This document shows, in pieces, positions 7,715 through 15,811 of a stretch of 64,000 nt of DNA; within the stretch, counting starts at the first letter, position 1, and every line of letters begins with the position of its first letter. The notes under the pieces are model-generated. The model saw nothing but the letters and a program-made list of their open reading frames with translations. It was not told the DNA's origin and did no database searches. Position numbers and translations under genes: made by a program. Source of the DNA: Novosphingobium sp. JCM 18896 (lineage in GTDB: Bacteria > Pseudomonadota > Alphaproteobacteria > Sphingomonadales > Sphingomonadaceae); contig NZ_JAPCZF010000003.1 of NCBI RefSeq assembly GCF_025938095.1, forward strand, positions 310,001 to 374,000, in the 5' to 3' direction.

Positions 7715-8533
7715 TCAGTCCACGAAGGCGCGTTCGATCACGAAGTCGCCGGGCTTGGCGTTCGAACCTTCGGTGAAGCCCAGGCCTTCGAGCTGGTGTT
7801 GCAATTCGCGGATCATCGCCATCGAGCCGCACATCATGACGCGGTCGGTTTCGGGATTGAGCTCTTTCGGTCCGACCAGCGGATGGCCGAACAGCGTGCC
7901 GTCCGCGATCAGCGCGCCGATGCGGCCCGTCGTGCGGAACGGCTCGCGGGTCACCGTCGGCAGGTAGTGGAACTGCAGCAGCGCCTGTTCGCCAACCAGC
8001 GGATCGCCGGCGAGCTGGCTCTCGAGCTCTTCGCGGAAGGCGAGGTCGCTGACCTGGCGTGTGCAGTGGACCAGCAGGACCTGGCTGAAGCGTTCGTAGA
8101 CGTCGGGATCGCGCGCGAGGCTGAGGAACGGCGCGAGGCCGGTGCCGGTCGAGAGCAGGAACAGTCGCTTGCCGGGCAGCAGCGCGTCGGTGACGAGCGT
8201 GCCCACGGGCTTGCGGCCGAGGAACACCTGGTCGCCGGGCTGGATCTTCTGCAGCCGCGAGGTCAGCGGGCCGTCGGGCACCTTGATCGAGAGGAATTCG
8301 AGCTCTTCGGCATAGGCGGGACTCGCGATCGAATAGGCGCGCAGCAGCGGGCGTTCCTCACCCATCAGGCCGATCATGACGAATTCGCCCGAGCGGAAGC
8401 GGAACGAGGCCGGCCGCGAGATCGTGAAGCTGAACAGGTGCTCGTTCCAGTGGCGGACCGAGCGGACTTCTTCGACCGTCAGCGCGGCCGAAGGGGCGAG
8501 ATTGGCCACGGCGGCCTTGCGGTCACTCATCAT
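7715..8533 (-). CDS. fpr: Ferredoxin-NADP(+) reductase
   Basis: 272 residues. An N-terminal FAD domain carries the flavin motif RAYSIASP, then the NADP domain with STGTGLAPFLSLARD. The protein ends ERAFVD, the C-terminal tail typical of bacterial-type (Rhodobacter FPR/Azotobacter) reductases. It exchanges electrons between NADPH and ferredoxin/flavodoxin in the cytoplasm, supplying reductant for Fe-S assembly, haem oxygenase or oxidative-stress defence. The start overlaps the previous gene by ATGA with a GGAG site. A Fur-like box in front of this two-gene operon suggests iron control. Confidence 0.9.
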   Translation of the reverse strand: MMSDRKAAVANLAPSAALTVEEVRSVRHWNEHLFSFTISRPASFRFRSGEFVMIGLMGEERPLLRAYSIASPAYAEELEFLSIKVPDGPLTSRLQKIQPGDQVFLGRKPVGTLVTDALLPGKRLFLLSTGTGLAPFLSLARDPDVYERFSQVLLVHCTRQVSDLAFREELESQLAGDPLVGEQALLQFHYLPTVTREPFRTTGRIGALIADGTLFGHPLVGPKELNPETDRVMMCGSMAMIRELQHQLEGLGFTEGSNAKPGDFVIERAFVD

Positions 8534-8979
8534 TTGGACTCCTTGTGGGTTTCGCAGCTCGGCTCGAACGGCGCGAGGCCGACCTCTGCCAGCCGTTCGG
8601 CCGCTGCGGTCAGCGCCTGTGCGGTCGGTGCCACGCTGTCTTCCTCGATCATCAGCGCCAGGGTTCCGCGCAGCGCGGCCTCATGCCTCAGCGCGGCATC
8701 GCGCCAGAGGCCCGCGAGCAGCGCTTCGTCCTCGACGATCTGGACGCAGGCCATCGGCGCCAGGTTCAGGCGTTCGCTTGCGCCACGGTGGAGCAGGGCC
8801 ATTGCCGTGTGAAACGCGGGCAGGGCCGCGAGCGCACCGACCCCGGCGAAGCCGCGCGTCAGGGCTACGGGCTGGCAGGCTCCGCGCGACGTGGCGTGGG
8901 TCCAGCCGCGCATCGCCCAGAGCAGGAAACGGCCGCCATTGCCGAGGCTTTCCACCGGCCGGTCGACGAAATCGTACAT
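8530..8979 (-). CDS. Conserved-looking protein of unknown function, coupled to fpr
   Basis: 149 residues from the ATG at 8979, chosen because GGAG sits 7 nt before it; a GTG at 8985 is in frame but too close to that site. Mostly helical and Ala/Leu-rich, with a WAMRGWTHA stretch near residues 23-31, one Cys near the middle (MACVQIVEDEALL) and one near the C-terminus (FEPSC). It has no signal peptide or clear membrane span. I do not recognise the family. It overlaps fpr by 4 bp and shares its promoter, so a role with the reductase is likely. Confidence 0.75.
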   Translation of the reverse strand: MYDFVDRPVESLGNGGRFLLWAMRGWTHATSRGACQPVALTRGFAGVGALAALPAFHTAMALLHRGASERLNLAPMACVQIVEDEALLAGLWRDAALRHEAALRGTLALMIEEDSVAPTAQALTAAAERLAEVGLAPFEPSCETHKESK

Positions 8980-9032
8980 GGACACTCTCCAGCGGACGGC
9001 ACGCCCCGATCGGGCGGAGCTTCCTGTACGCT

Positions 9033-9053
9033 ATTGAGAGTCATTTGCAATAT
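9033..9053. promoter_or_regulatory. Fur-box-like site upstream of the unknown gene-fpr operon
   Basis: TATTGAGAGTCATTTGCAATA resembles the AATGAGAATnATTCTCATT form of the Fur box. It lies about 55 bp before the ATG at 8979, a normal position for promoter overlap. Confidence 0.45.
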
Positions 9054-9098
9054 AAGAAGTGTTGCTGGGGCGGATAGCCGCTCTTGTCGCGTTCCTCG

Positions 9099-10640
9099 TT
9101 AGCTGCTGGGCACGATCTTGAACACGTCGCCGCCGAGCGTGACGATGTAGAGTTCGCCGCTCTGGTCCTCGCCGAAGCTGGTGATCTGCGTGAGACTGCC
9201 GGCATTGGGGGTGAAGGCGGCGTTGCGGTTGGTGAAAGTCGTGCTCGGCGCGGTCGTGCCCTGGGTGAGCCCGGCGATCGGGACCGACCACACATTGTTG
9301 CTGATGAAGTCGCCGAAGATGTAGAGTCCCTGCAGCGCTTCGAGCGAACCGCGATAGACATAGCCGCCGATCAGCGAGGCCCCCTGCAGCGGACCGCTGC
9401 CGTGCGAATATTGCGTGACCGGCATGGTGATGCCCGCGGGACTGGCGCCGGGCGTCGCCTGGGTGCCCTCGAACAGCGGCCAGCCCAGATTGAGCCCTGC
9501 CTGGGTGGTCTGGACGCGGTCGATCTCCTCGATCGCGCCTTGGCCGACGTCGCCGATCCACAGGTCGCCGTTCGCGCGATCGAAGCTTGCGCGATAGGGA
9601 TTGCGCAAGCCGTAGAGCCAGACCTCGGGCGCGCCGCCGCTGGTGGCATAGGGATTGGCCGGCGGAATGGCGTAGTCGCGGTTGGGATCGCTCGGGAAAT
9701 CGTCCTTCGACACGTCGAGCCGCAGGATCTTGCCGAGCAGGGTCGACTTGTTCTGGGCATTGCCATCGGGATCGTTCGAGCCGCCGCCGTCGCCGGTGGC
9801 GACATAGAGCAGGCCGGCCTTGTCGAAGCCCAGCCAGCCGCCGTTGTGATTGCTGCGCGGGTGCGGGATCGTCAGCAGCAGGTCTGAACTCGCCGGATCG
9901 AGCACGTCCTTGCTGCCAGCGCTGGCGACGTAGCGGCGTAGCTGGATCGCGCCGTCGGTCCCCGTCAGATAGACGTAGGCCCGGCCGCTCGTGCCATAGT
10001 CGGGCGCGAGCGCGACCCCGAGCAGCCCGCGTTCGCCATCGGTCGAGACCTGGCCGGTGATGTCGAGGAACGGCGTTGCTGCGATCGCGCCGGTTGCCGG
10101 GTTGAGGATGCGGATCCGCCCGGCGCGCTCGACGACGAGAACGCGGCCGCTGCCGTCGGCTATGGGTGCCAGGTAGACCGGCGCGGCGAAACCGGTGCCG
10201 ACGCGTCGGACCGCGAAGCCGCCGCTAACGCTGTCGGTGACGGTGATCGCCACCGTGCGCGTGGCGCTGTTCTGCCCGTCGGTGACCGAGAGGACGACGT
10301 CGTAGACGTTATCGCGGTTGGAATCGACCGGGGTCTCGAAATCGGGCGGCGTCCTGAACGAGAGCGCGCCCGAGGCGCTGATCAGGAAGAGGGCGGCATC
10401 GGCACCGCCGGTGATCGAATAGGTGAGCGGCGCACCGCTCGAGCTGGTGGCGACGGCGGTGTAGATCGTGCCCGAGGCATTCTCGACGACCGAGGCGGTG
10501 GTGGCCGAAGTGAAGCTGGGCGGGGTCGGGCCGGTTCCCGTTGCGGGATTGCCGCCCCCGCCATCGCTGCAGGAAGAGAGCGTCAGCGCCAGGGCGGATA
10601 GAATGGGGAGAAAACCATAGCGCTGCACGTGAGACGTCAT
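9099..10640 (-). CDS. PQQ-type glucose/sorbosone-dehydrogenase-like lipoprotein with cadherin-like domain
   Basis: 513 residues. A lipoprotein signal (LSSC, lipidated Cys at residue 24) precedes a Gly/Asn linker, then a cadherin-like beta-sandwich (about 38-145, containing DSNRDNVYDVVLSVTDG). A six-bladed glucose/sorbosone dehydrogenase propeller follows (about 155-513), with phrases GERGLLGVALAPDY, HPRSNHNGGWLGFDKAG, YVATGDGGGSNDPDGNAQN and YGLRNPYRASFD. Such enzymes oxidise sugars with PQQ in the periplasm or at the outer membrane; several homologues are of unknown substrate. It is divergent from the TonB receptor at 10903 across a 262-bp gap holding the operator pair, so it could share its control. 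Confidence 0.85.
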   Translation of the reverse strand: MTSHVQRYGFLPILSALALTLSSCSDGGGGNPATGTGPTPPSFTSATTASVVENASGTIYTAVATSSSGAPLTYSITGGADAALFLISASGALSFRTPPDFETPVDSNRDNVYDVVLSVTDGQNSATRTVAITVTDSVSGGFAVRRVGTGFAAPVYLAPIADGSGRVLVVERAGRIRILNPATGAIAATPFLDITGQVSTDGERGLLGVALAPDYGTSGRAYVYLTGTDGAIQLRRYVASAGSKDVLDPASSDLLLTIPHPRSNHNGGWLGFDKAGLLYVATGDGGGSNDPDGNAQNKSTLLGKILRLDVSKDDFPSDPNRDYAIPPANPYATSGGAPEVWLYGLRNPYRASFDRANGDLWIGDVGQGAIEEIDRVQTTQAGLNLGWPLFEGTQATPGASPAGITMPVTQYSHGSGPLQGASLIGGYVYRGSLEALQGLYIFGDFISNNVWSVPIAGLTQGTTAPSTTFTNRNAAFTPNAGSLTQITSFGEDQSGELYIVTLGGDVFKIVPSS

Positions 10641-10823
10641 GTCAGACCTCGCTCAGCACCCCCGCACAAAGTGTTGCAGGCCTAGCCCCGCTCCGCAAGC
10701 GCCGTCCGGCCCAGGTTTTGCGCCGAAGCCGAACGATCTCCGGTTTGGTTGCGGCGCCCGGTGGGGCAAAGTCGGCAAAGCGTCTCAGCCGATCGGCACA
10801 GTCGAACATGATCGACATGCGAG

Positions 10824-10859
10824 ACCTATCTGATAGGAATATTGGGCTATCAGATAGGT
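10824..10859. promoter_or_regulatory. Operator pair: perfect 13-bp inverted repeat, 10-bp spacer
   Basis: ACCTATCTGATAG at 10824-10836 and its exact reverse complement at 10847-10859 flank GAATATTGGG. Each arm contains CTATCWGATAG, itself a palindrome about the central base, so this is two dimer sites. The arms match the motifs at 5966 and 5989. The element ends 43 bp before the receptor start. Confidence 0.7.
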
Positions 10860-10902
10860 TCGGCTCGCGGGTTCGCCCCCGACGAGCGGAGGGGAAAGAC
10901 AA

Positions 10903-13149
10903 ATGGCATCTTCGAATCGCTGCCGCGGTATCCTGGCAAAGGCTGGCGTCGCGCTGGCCGCGCTGTCTGCAGGCCATGCCTTCGCGCAGACGGCCGAGCC
11001 CGAGGGCGGCGCGGCCGAACCCGCTTACGGCGAGATCGTCGTCACCGCACAGAAGCGCGCCGAGCGCCTGCAGGACGTGCCCGCCTCGGTCTCGGTGCTC
11101 GCGACCGACGACCTTGCCCAGCAGGGCGTGGTCCGCTTTTCCGACTATGCCACGCGGGTCCCCGGCCTGTCGCTGACCTCGGGCCGCACGGGCAATGCCC
11201 AGGTGACCCTCCGCGGCATCACCACCGGCGCTGCGCAGCCGGGCTCGACTACGGGCTACTACGTCGATGAGGCGCCGGTCGGTTCGGTCAACGCCTATAC
11301 CGGCGGCAGCTCGATCACCCCCGATCTCGACCCCTCGGATCTTGCGCAGATCGAAGTGCTCAAGGGGCCGCAGGGCACGCTCTACGGTGCGGGCGCGGTC
11401 GGCGGCCTGCTCAAGTTCGCGACCACGGGCGTCGACCTCGACGATTATGCGGCCCAGGTCTCGGGCGGGATCAGCACCGTCGCCAAGGGCGAAATGGGCT
11501 TCGCGCTGCGCGGCATGGCCAACCTGCCGATCGAGAAGGACGTGTTGGGCCTGCGCGTTTCGGGCTTCTTCCGCCGCGACGGCGGCTATGTCGACAACGT
11601 CAACGCGCGCACCGGCCGCAAGGACATCAACCGCGCGACGGTCCGCGGCGGCCGCGCGGTGCTGGCGGTCAAGCTGGCCGACAACGTCCGCCTCGATCTC
11701 TCGGCGATGGGTCAGGACACCAAGAGCAACGGCACCAACCTGACCGACGTCGATGCCGTCACGCTGAGGCCGATCACCGGTGATTTCCAGGCGAACCGCG
11801 TCGTCCGCGAAGAGGGCTTCGTGCGCCTGCGTCTCTACAACGCGACCCTGAAGGCCGAACTCGGCAAGATCGATCTCGTCTCGTCGACCACATACCAGCG
11901 GATCTACTTCAAGGAGATCACCGACAACACGCGCGGCTTCGGTGCCGCGCTGGGCCCGCTGCTCGGCCTCGGCAACAACCTCGGCGTGCGCGTCAACACG
12001 ATCAAGCGCACCTCGCGCTGGTCCGAGGAGGCGCGCGCGAGCGCCAACGAACTGCTCGGCGGCGCGCTCGATCTTCAGGCGGGCTTCTACTGGACCAAGG
12101 AAGAGGACACCAACCGCATTCCGGGCATGGACGCCTTCCTCGTCAGCACCGGCGCGGCGGTGACCCTGCCGCGGCCGCTGGCGATTGCCTCGATCGATTC
12201 CTCCTACGAGGAATATTCGGTGTTCGGTAATGCGCGCCTGCATCTCGGCGAGAAGTTCGACGTGCTTGCCGGCCTGCGCTACAGCCACGACAAGCAGGAT
12301 TACCTGCAGGACTATCAGGGCATCATCATCGGCCCGACGCGGCTGATCGTGCCGGGCAAGGCCAGCGACAACGTCACCACCTGGCTGGTCTCGCCGCGCT
12401 TCAAGGTCTCGGACGATCTGATGGTCTACGGCCGCGTCGCCACAGGCTATCGTCCGGGCGGCCCGAACCCGGCGCCACCGACGGGCAACATCCCGCTGAC
12501 CTTCCAGCCCGACCGGCTGACCCAGTACGAAGTGGGCCTCAAGGCGCAGACCCCCGACCGCAGCCTCTCGTTCGAGGGCGCGCTGTTCTATACCGACTGG
12601 AACAACGTCCAGATCCAGACCAGCGGCGGCGGTTTCAACTACCTGGTCAACGGCGGCAAGGCGCGCAGCCAGGGCGGCGAGGCGACCTTGCGCTATCGCC
12701 CCGTCGAAGGCCTGTCGCTGGGCGCCAACGTCTCCTACATCGACGCCAAGCTGACCTCGGCCGCACCGGCGGCGGGCGGGCGCGACGGCGATCGGCTGCC
12801 CTATGTGCCGCACTGGTCGGGCTCGGCCTCGGCCGACTATACGGTGCCGCTCGCGGGCGATGCCAAGGCCAGCTTCGGCGCGACGCTCAACTTCGTGTCC
12901 GACCGGATCAGCGACTATGCGCTGCGCTTCCCCAAGCGCCTTGCCGGCTATGCCACGGTCGATCTGCGCGCGGGGGTGGAGACGGGCAACCTCTCGTTCT
13001 CGGTCTTCGCCAAGAACCTGACCGACAAGCGCGCAATCAATGTCGCTGCCCAGGCTGCCCTGGCGCCGAGCAACACGCCGGGTGCGGTCTACTATGCCTC
13101 GTTCATCCAGCCGCGGATGGTCGGCGCCGAGGGCACGGTCCGGTTCTGA
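10903..13149 (+). CDS. TonB-dependent receptor, first gene of a dehydrogenase operon
   Basis: 748 residues. Signal peptide to about residue 29 (GHAFA-QTA), TonB box EIVVTAQKR at about 45-53, plug with RLQDVPASVSVLATDDL and IEVLKGPQGTLYGAGAVGGL, and a barrel ending in GTVRF. This type is expanded in sphingomonads and often imports organic substrates rather than iron. The stop overlaps the ATG of the FAD dehydrogenase by one base, so the two genes are coupled and the imported compound may yield a 2-hydroxy acid. The operator pair just upstream points to control by the GntR/FCD regulator. Confidence 0.9.
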   Translation: MASSNRCRGILAKAGVALAALSAGHAFAQTAEPEGGAAEPAYGEIVVTAQKRAERLQDVPASVSVLATDDLAQQGVVRFSDYATRVPGLSLTSGRTGNAQVTLRGITTGAAQPGSTTGYYVDEAPVGSVNAYTGGSSITPDLDPSDLAQIEVLKGPQGTLYGAGAVGGLLKFATTGVDLDDYAAQVSGGISTVAKGEMGFALRGMANLPIEKDVLGLRVSGFFRRDGGYVDNVNARTGRKDINRATVRGGRAVLAVKLADNVRLDLSAMGQDTKSNGTNLTDVDAVTLRPITGDFQANRVVREEGFVRLRLYNATLKAELGKIDLVSSTTYQRIYFKEITDNTRGFGAALGPLLGLGNNLGVRVNTIKRTSRWSEEARASANELLGGALDLQAGFYWTKEEDTNRIPGMDAFLVSTGAAVTLPRPLAIASIDSSYEEYSVFGNARLHLGEKFDVLAGLRYSHDKQDYLQDYQGIIIGPTRLIVPGKASDNVTTWLVSPRFKVSDDLMVYGRVATGYRPGGPNPAPPTGNIPLTFQPDRLTQYEVGLKAQTPDRSLSFEGALFYTDWNNVQIQTSGGGFNYLVNGGKARSQGGEATLRYRPVEGLSLGANVSYIDAKLTSAAPAAGGRDGDRLPYVPHWSGSASADYTVPLAGDAKASFGATLNFVSDRISDYALRFPKRLAGYATVDLRAGVETGNLSFSVFAKNLTDKRAINVAAQAALAPSNTPGAVYYASFIQPRMVGAEGTVRF

Positions 13150-14552
13150 TGCACCAGCCGGCCATTCTCGAGCGCGTGCCCGTTGCGCCCGCCTTCATCG
13201 CCGCGCTGCGCGAGCGGTTCGGTGATCGCGTGCAGACGGGCGAGGCGATCTGTCGCCAGCACGGCACCAGCGAGGCGCATTTCGATCCGGTCCTGCCCGA
13301 TGCCGTGGTGTTCGCGCGGAGCACCGAAGAGGTCGTCGCGCTTGTGCGCATGTGCGTCGCGGCGGGGGTGCCGGTCGTGCCCTTCGGCGCCGGCACCTCG
13401 ATCGAGGGCAATGCCCTGCCGGTGCGCGGCGGCGTCAGCCTCGACCTCTCGCAGATGACCGAGATCGTCGCGGTCCATGCCGAGGACTTCGACTGCACGG
13501 TCCAGGCCGGCGTGCGGCGCGAGGAATTGAACGTCCACCTGCGCGATACGGGCCTGTTCTTCCCGATCGACCCCGGGGCCAACGCCACGCTCGGCGGCAT
13601 GGCCGCGACGCGCGCCTCGGGCACCAATGCCGTACGCTATGGCACGATGCGCGAGGCCGTGCTGTCGCTGACCGTGGTCACGCCGCAGGGAGAGGTGATC
13701 CGTACTGCGCGCCGCGCGCGCAAGTCTGCCGCGGGCTACGATCTGACGCGGCTTTACGTCGGCTCGGAAGGCACGCTCGGCGTCATCACCGAAGTGACTC
13801 TGCGCCTCCATCCGATCCCCGAGACGATCTCCGCCGCGGTCTGCGGCTTCGAGACCTTGCAGGGCGCGGTCGATACCGTGGTCCAGTCGATCCAGCTCGG
13901 CGTGCCGCTGGCGCGGGTCGAAATCCTCGATGACGTGCAGATCCGTGCCTGCAACACGTGGTCGAAGCTCGATCTGCCAGAGGTCACGACCCTGTTCTTC
14001 GAATTCCACGGCTCGCCCGCGGGGGTCGCCGAGCAGGTCGAGACGGTGGGGCAACTTGCGGCGGCGAACGGCGGCGGCAATTTCCAGTGGGCCTCGACTC
14101 AGGAAGACCGTTCGAAGCTCTGGAAGGCGCGGCACGAGGCCTATTACGCCGCGGTCAACCTGCGCCCGGGCGCGATCGGCTGGGCGACCGACGTCTGCGT
14201 GCCGATCAGCCGGCTGCCCGAATGCATCACCGAGACCAAGGTCGATCTGGCCGCGGCGAGCGTGCCGGGCACGATCGTCGGCCATGTCGGCGACGGCAAT
14301 TTCCATGTGATCTTCTCGATCGATCCGAATGCGCCCGAGGAACTGGCCGAGGTCGAGGCGCTCAACGCGCGGATCGTCGCGCGGGCGCTGGCGATGGATG
14401 GCACCTGTACCGGCGAGCACGGCGTCGGCCTGGGCAAGCAGGAATGGCTGGCCGAGGAACTGGGCGAGGGCACGGTCGAGGTCATGCGCCTGCTCAAGCG
14501 CGCGCTCGATCCGCAGGACCTGTTCAACCCGGGCAAGATCTTCGCGCTCTGA
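13149..14552 (+). CDS. FAD-linked D-lactate dehydrogenase (cytochrome)/glycolate-oxidase-type enzyme
   Basis: 467 residues. The PCMH-type FAD domain has PFGAGTSIEGNALP (78-91), ATLGGMAATRASGTNAVRYG and GSEGTLGVITEVTLRL. The C-terminal substrate domain has GHVGDGNFHVIF (about 378-389), EHGVGLGKQEW and the terminal DPQDLFNPGKIF. This is the Dld/GlcD family, which oxidises D-2-hydroxy acids (D-lactate, glycolate) and passes electrons to cytochrome c or quinone. The full-length N-terminus resembles D-lactate dehydrogenase (cytochrome) more than GlcD, and no GlcE/GlcF partner follows. It is coupled to the upstream receptor; substrate uncertain. Confidence 0.85.
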   Translation: MHQPAILERVPVAPAFIAALRERFGDRVQTGEAICRQHGTSEAHFDPVLPDAVVFARSTEEVVALVRMCVAAGVPVVPFGAGTSIEGNALPVRGGVSLDLSQMTEIVAVHAEDFDCTVQAGVRREELNVHLRDTGLFFPIDPGANATLGGMAATRASGTNAVRYGTMREAVLSLTVVTPQGEVIRTARRARKSAAGYDLTRLYVGSEGTLGVITEVTLRLHPIPETISAAVCGFETLQGAVDTVVQSIQLGVPLARVEILDDVQIRACNTWSKLDLPEVTTLFFEFHGSPAGVAEQVETVGQLAAANGGGNFQWASTQEDRSKLWKARHEAYYAAVNLRPGAIGWATDVCVPISRLPECITETKVDLAAASVPGTIVGHVGDGNFHVIFSIDPNAPEELAEVEALNARIVARALAMDGTCTGEHGVGLGKQEWLAEELGEGTVEVMRLLKRALDPQDLFNPGKIFAL

Positions 14553-14613
14553 GATCGGCGGCGGGTGCCGATCGGGCATCGCCTTGCGCGCGTCGCTGAT
14601 CTAGGACGGCCCC

Positions 14614-15411
14614 ATGCCGCTCTCGCTCCTGCTCGCCGCCGCCGCGCTCGGCGTCACCGACAATCCCTGCCCGGTGCCGGTCGTCGTGCCGCCGCAGATG
14701 GCGGCCTGGCGCAGTGCCTTCTATTCGGGAAAGGGTGTGCAGACCCCGCCGCCCGCGGCCGAGCTCGCTGCCTATCGCGCGGCCTATGCCGAGGCGCGCA
14801 AGGGGGACTGGCCGGCGATCTGCCAGTATCGCGGCGACAACCTGCGTCTGCGCACGATGCCCCAGGCGGCGCGGGAGGTCGTGTTCATGGGCGATTCGAT
14901 CACCGAGAACTGGGGTTATGCCGATCCCGCGTTCTACCGCACGGGGCGGATCAACCGCGGCATCAGCGGCCAGACCACGCAGCAGATGCTGCTGCGCTTT
15001 CCCTCGGACGTGATCGCGCTGCGCCCGCGCGTGGTCCACATCATGGCCGGGACCAACGACATTGCCGGCAACACCGGGCCGACCACGCTCGATGCGATCG
15101 AGGGCAACATTGCCGCGATGGTCGTCCTGGCCAAGGCCGCGGGCATCCGCGTCGTCCTCGCCGCGACGCCGCCCTCGGTCGTGTTCAACTGGACGCCGAC
15201 CCTGCGCCCGGCCTCGACGATCGCCGCGCTCAATCTGCGGCTGCGCCAGCTCGCCGCGCGCGAACGCGTGACCTTCGTCGACTATGGCACGGTGCTGGCG
15301 ACGCCGACCGGCGGCCTGCGCCCCGAATACACCTTCGACGGTACCCATCCCAATGCCGCCGGCTATGCCGCGATCGCGCCCTTGGCGACGCGGGCGCTGC
15401 AACAGCGCTAG
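14614..15411 (+). CDS. Secreted SGNH/GDSL-family hydrolase
   Basis: 265 residues, ATG preceded by AGGACG. A short hydrophobic leader (residues 1-12) is followed by an SGNH fold with all blocks: GDSITENW (Ser95), RGISGQT (Gly119 oxyanion), GTNDI (Asn148) and DGTHPN (Asp242, His245). The middle reads like the GDSL lysophospholipase/acetylhydrolase group acting on glycans or lipids (TesA/PAF-acetylhydrolase-like). It should work in the periplasm. It is 61 bp behind the dehydrogenase on the same strand and could be in that transcript, though no link in substrate is obvious. Confidence 0.82.
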   Translation: MPLSLLLAAAALGVTDNPCPVPVVVPPQMAAWRSAFYSGKGVQTPPPAAELAAYRAAYAEARKGDWPAICQYRGDNLRLRTMPQAAREVVFMGDSITENWGYADPAFYRTGRINRGISGQTTQQMLLRFPSDVIALRPRVVHIMAGTNDIAGNTGPTTLDAIEGNIAAMVVLAKAAGIRVVLAATPPSVVFNWTPTLRPASTIAALNLRLRQLAARERVTFVDYGTVLATPTGGLRPEYTFDGTHPNAAGYAAIAPLATRALQQR

Positions 15412-15433
15412 GCAGCCGCACATCTCGCTATCG

Positions 15434-15456
15434 TTATTGCGAGTCGGTTGCGTTAT
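15434..15456. promoter_or_regulatory. Fur-box-like site upstream of PepSY operon
   Basis: The sequence around TTATTGCGAGTCGGTTGCG keeps the TATTGCGA start of the site at 3793 and lies about 38 bp before the operon's first ATG. The second half-site (TTGCG) is imperfect. Confidence 0.4.
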
Positions 15457-15493
15457 CCTTGTCCGCGGCGCGATACTTGGCTAGCGTGGTGCC

Positions 15494-15811
15494 ATGTCGC
15501 TACGAGCTCGGAAATGGATCAGGGTCGGCTTCGCCGGACCCGGCGCCTTCATCATCGCTCTGGTGATCATGGCGGGCATGGCGCTGTGGCTGCCGCAGGG
15601 CGCCGCACAGATCGACAATCTCGTGCTCCCGCTGATCCTGTTCCCGCTGATCTGGGCCGCGCTGTTCTTCCACGCCTGCCTTGACGGCAAGCTGGGCCGC
15701 GTCGCCGTGGTCGCACTCGGGCTCTGCGTGATCCATGCGGGTCTCGTCGCCAACAAGTTCATGTCGAAACCCGCCGTTCATCCCGCCGCAGCTCATGAGG
15801 CGAAGTCATGA
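15494..15811 (+). CDS. Small three-span membrane protein of a PepSY/DUF3325 operon
   Basis: 105 residues with three likely membrane helices (about 16-34, 43-60, 66-85), a basic N-terminus and a His/Ala-rich tail (HPAAAHEAKS). The stop overlaps the next start by ATGA. Small proteins of this size (DUF3649-like) often open the iron-uptake operons that continue with a PepSY protein and a DUF3325 protein, so I assign it by position and topology. It probably forms part of a membrane ferric-reductase complex. Function unproven. Confidence 0.7.
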   Translation: MSLRARKWIRVGFAGPGAFIIALVIMAGMALWLPQGAAQIDNLVLPLILFPLIWAALFFHACLDGKLGRVAVVALGLCVIHAGLVANKFMSKPAVHPAAAHEAKS

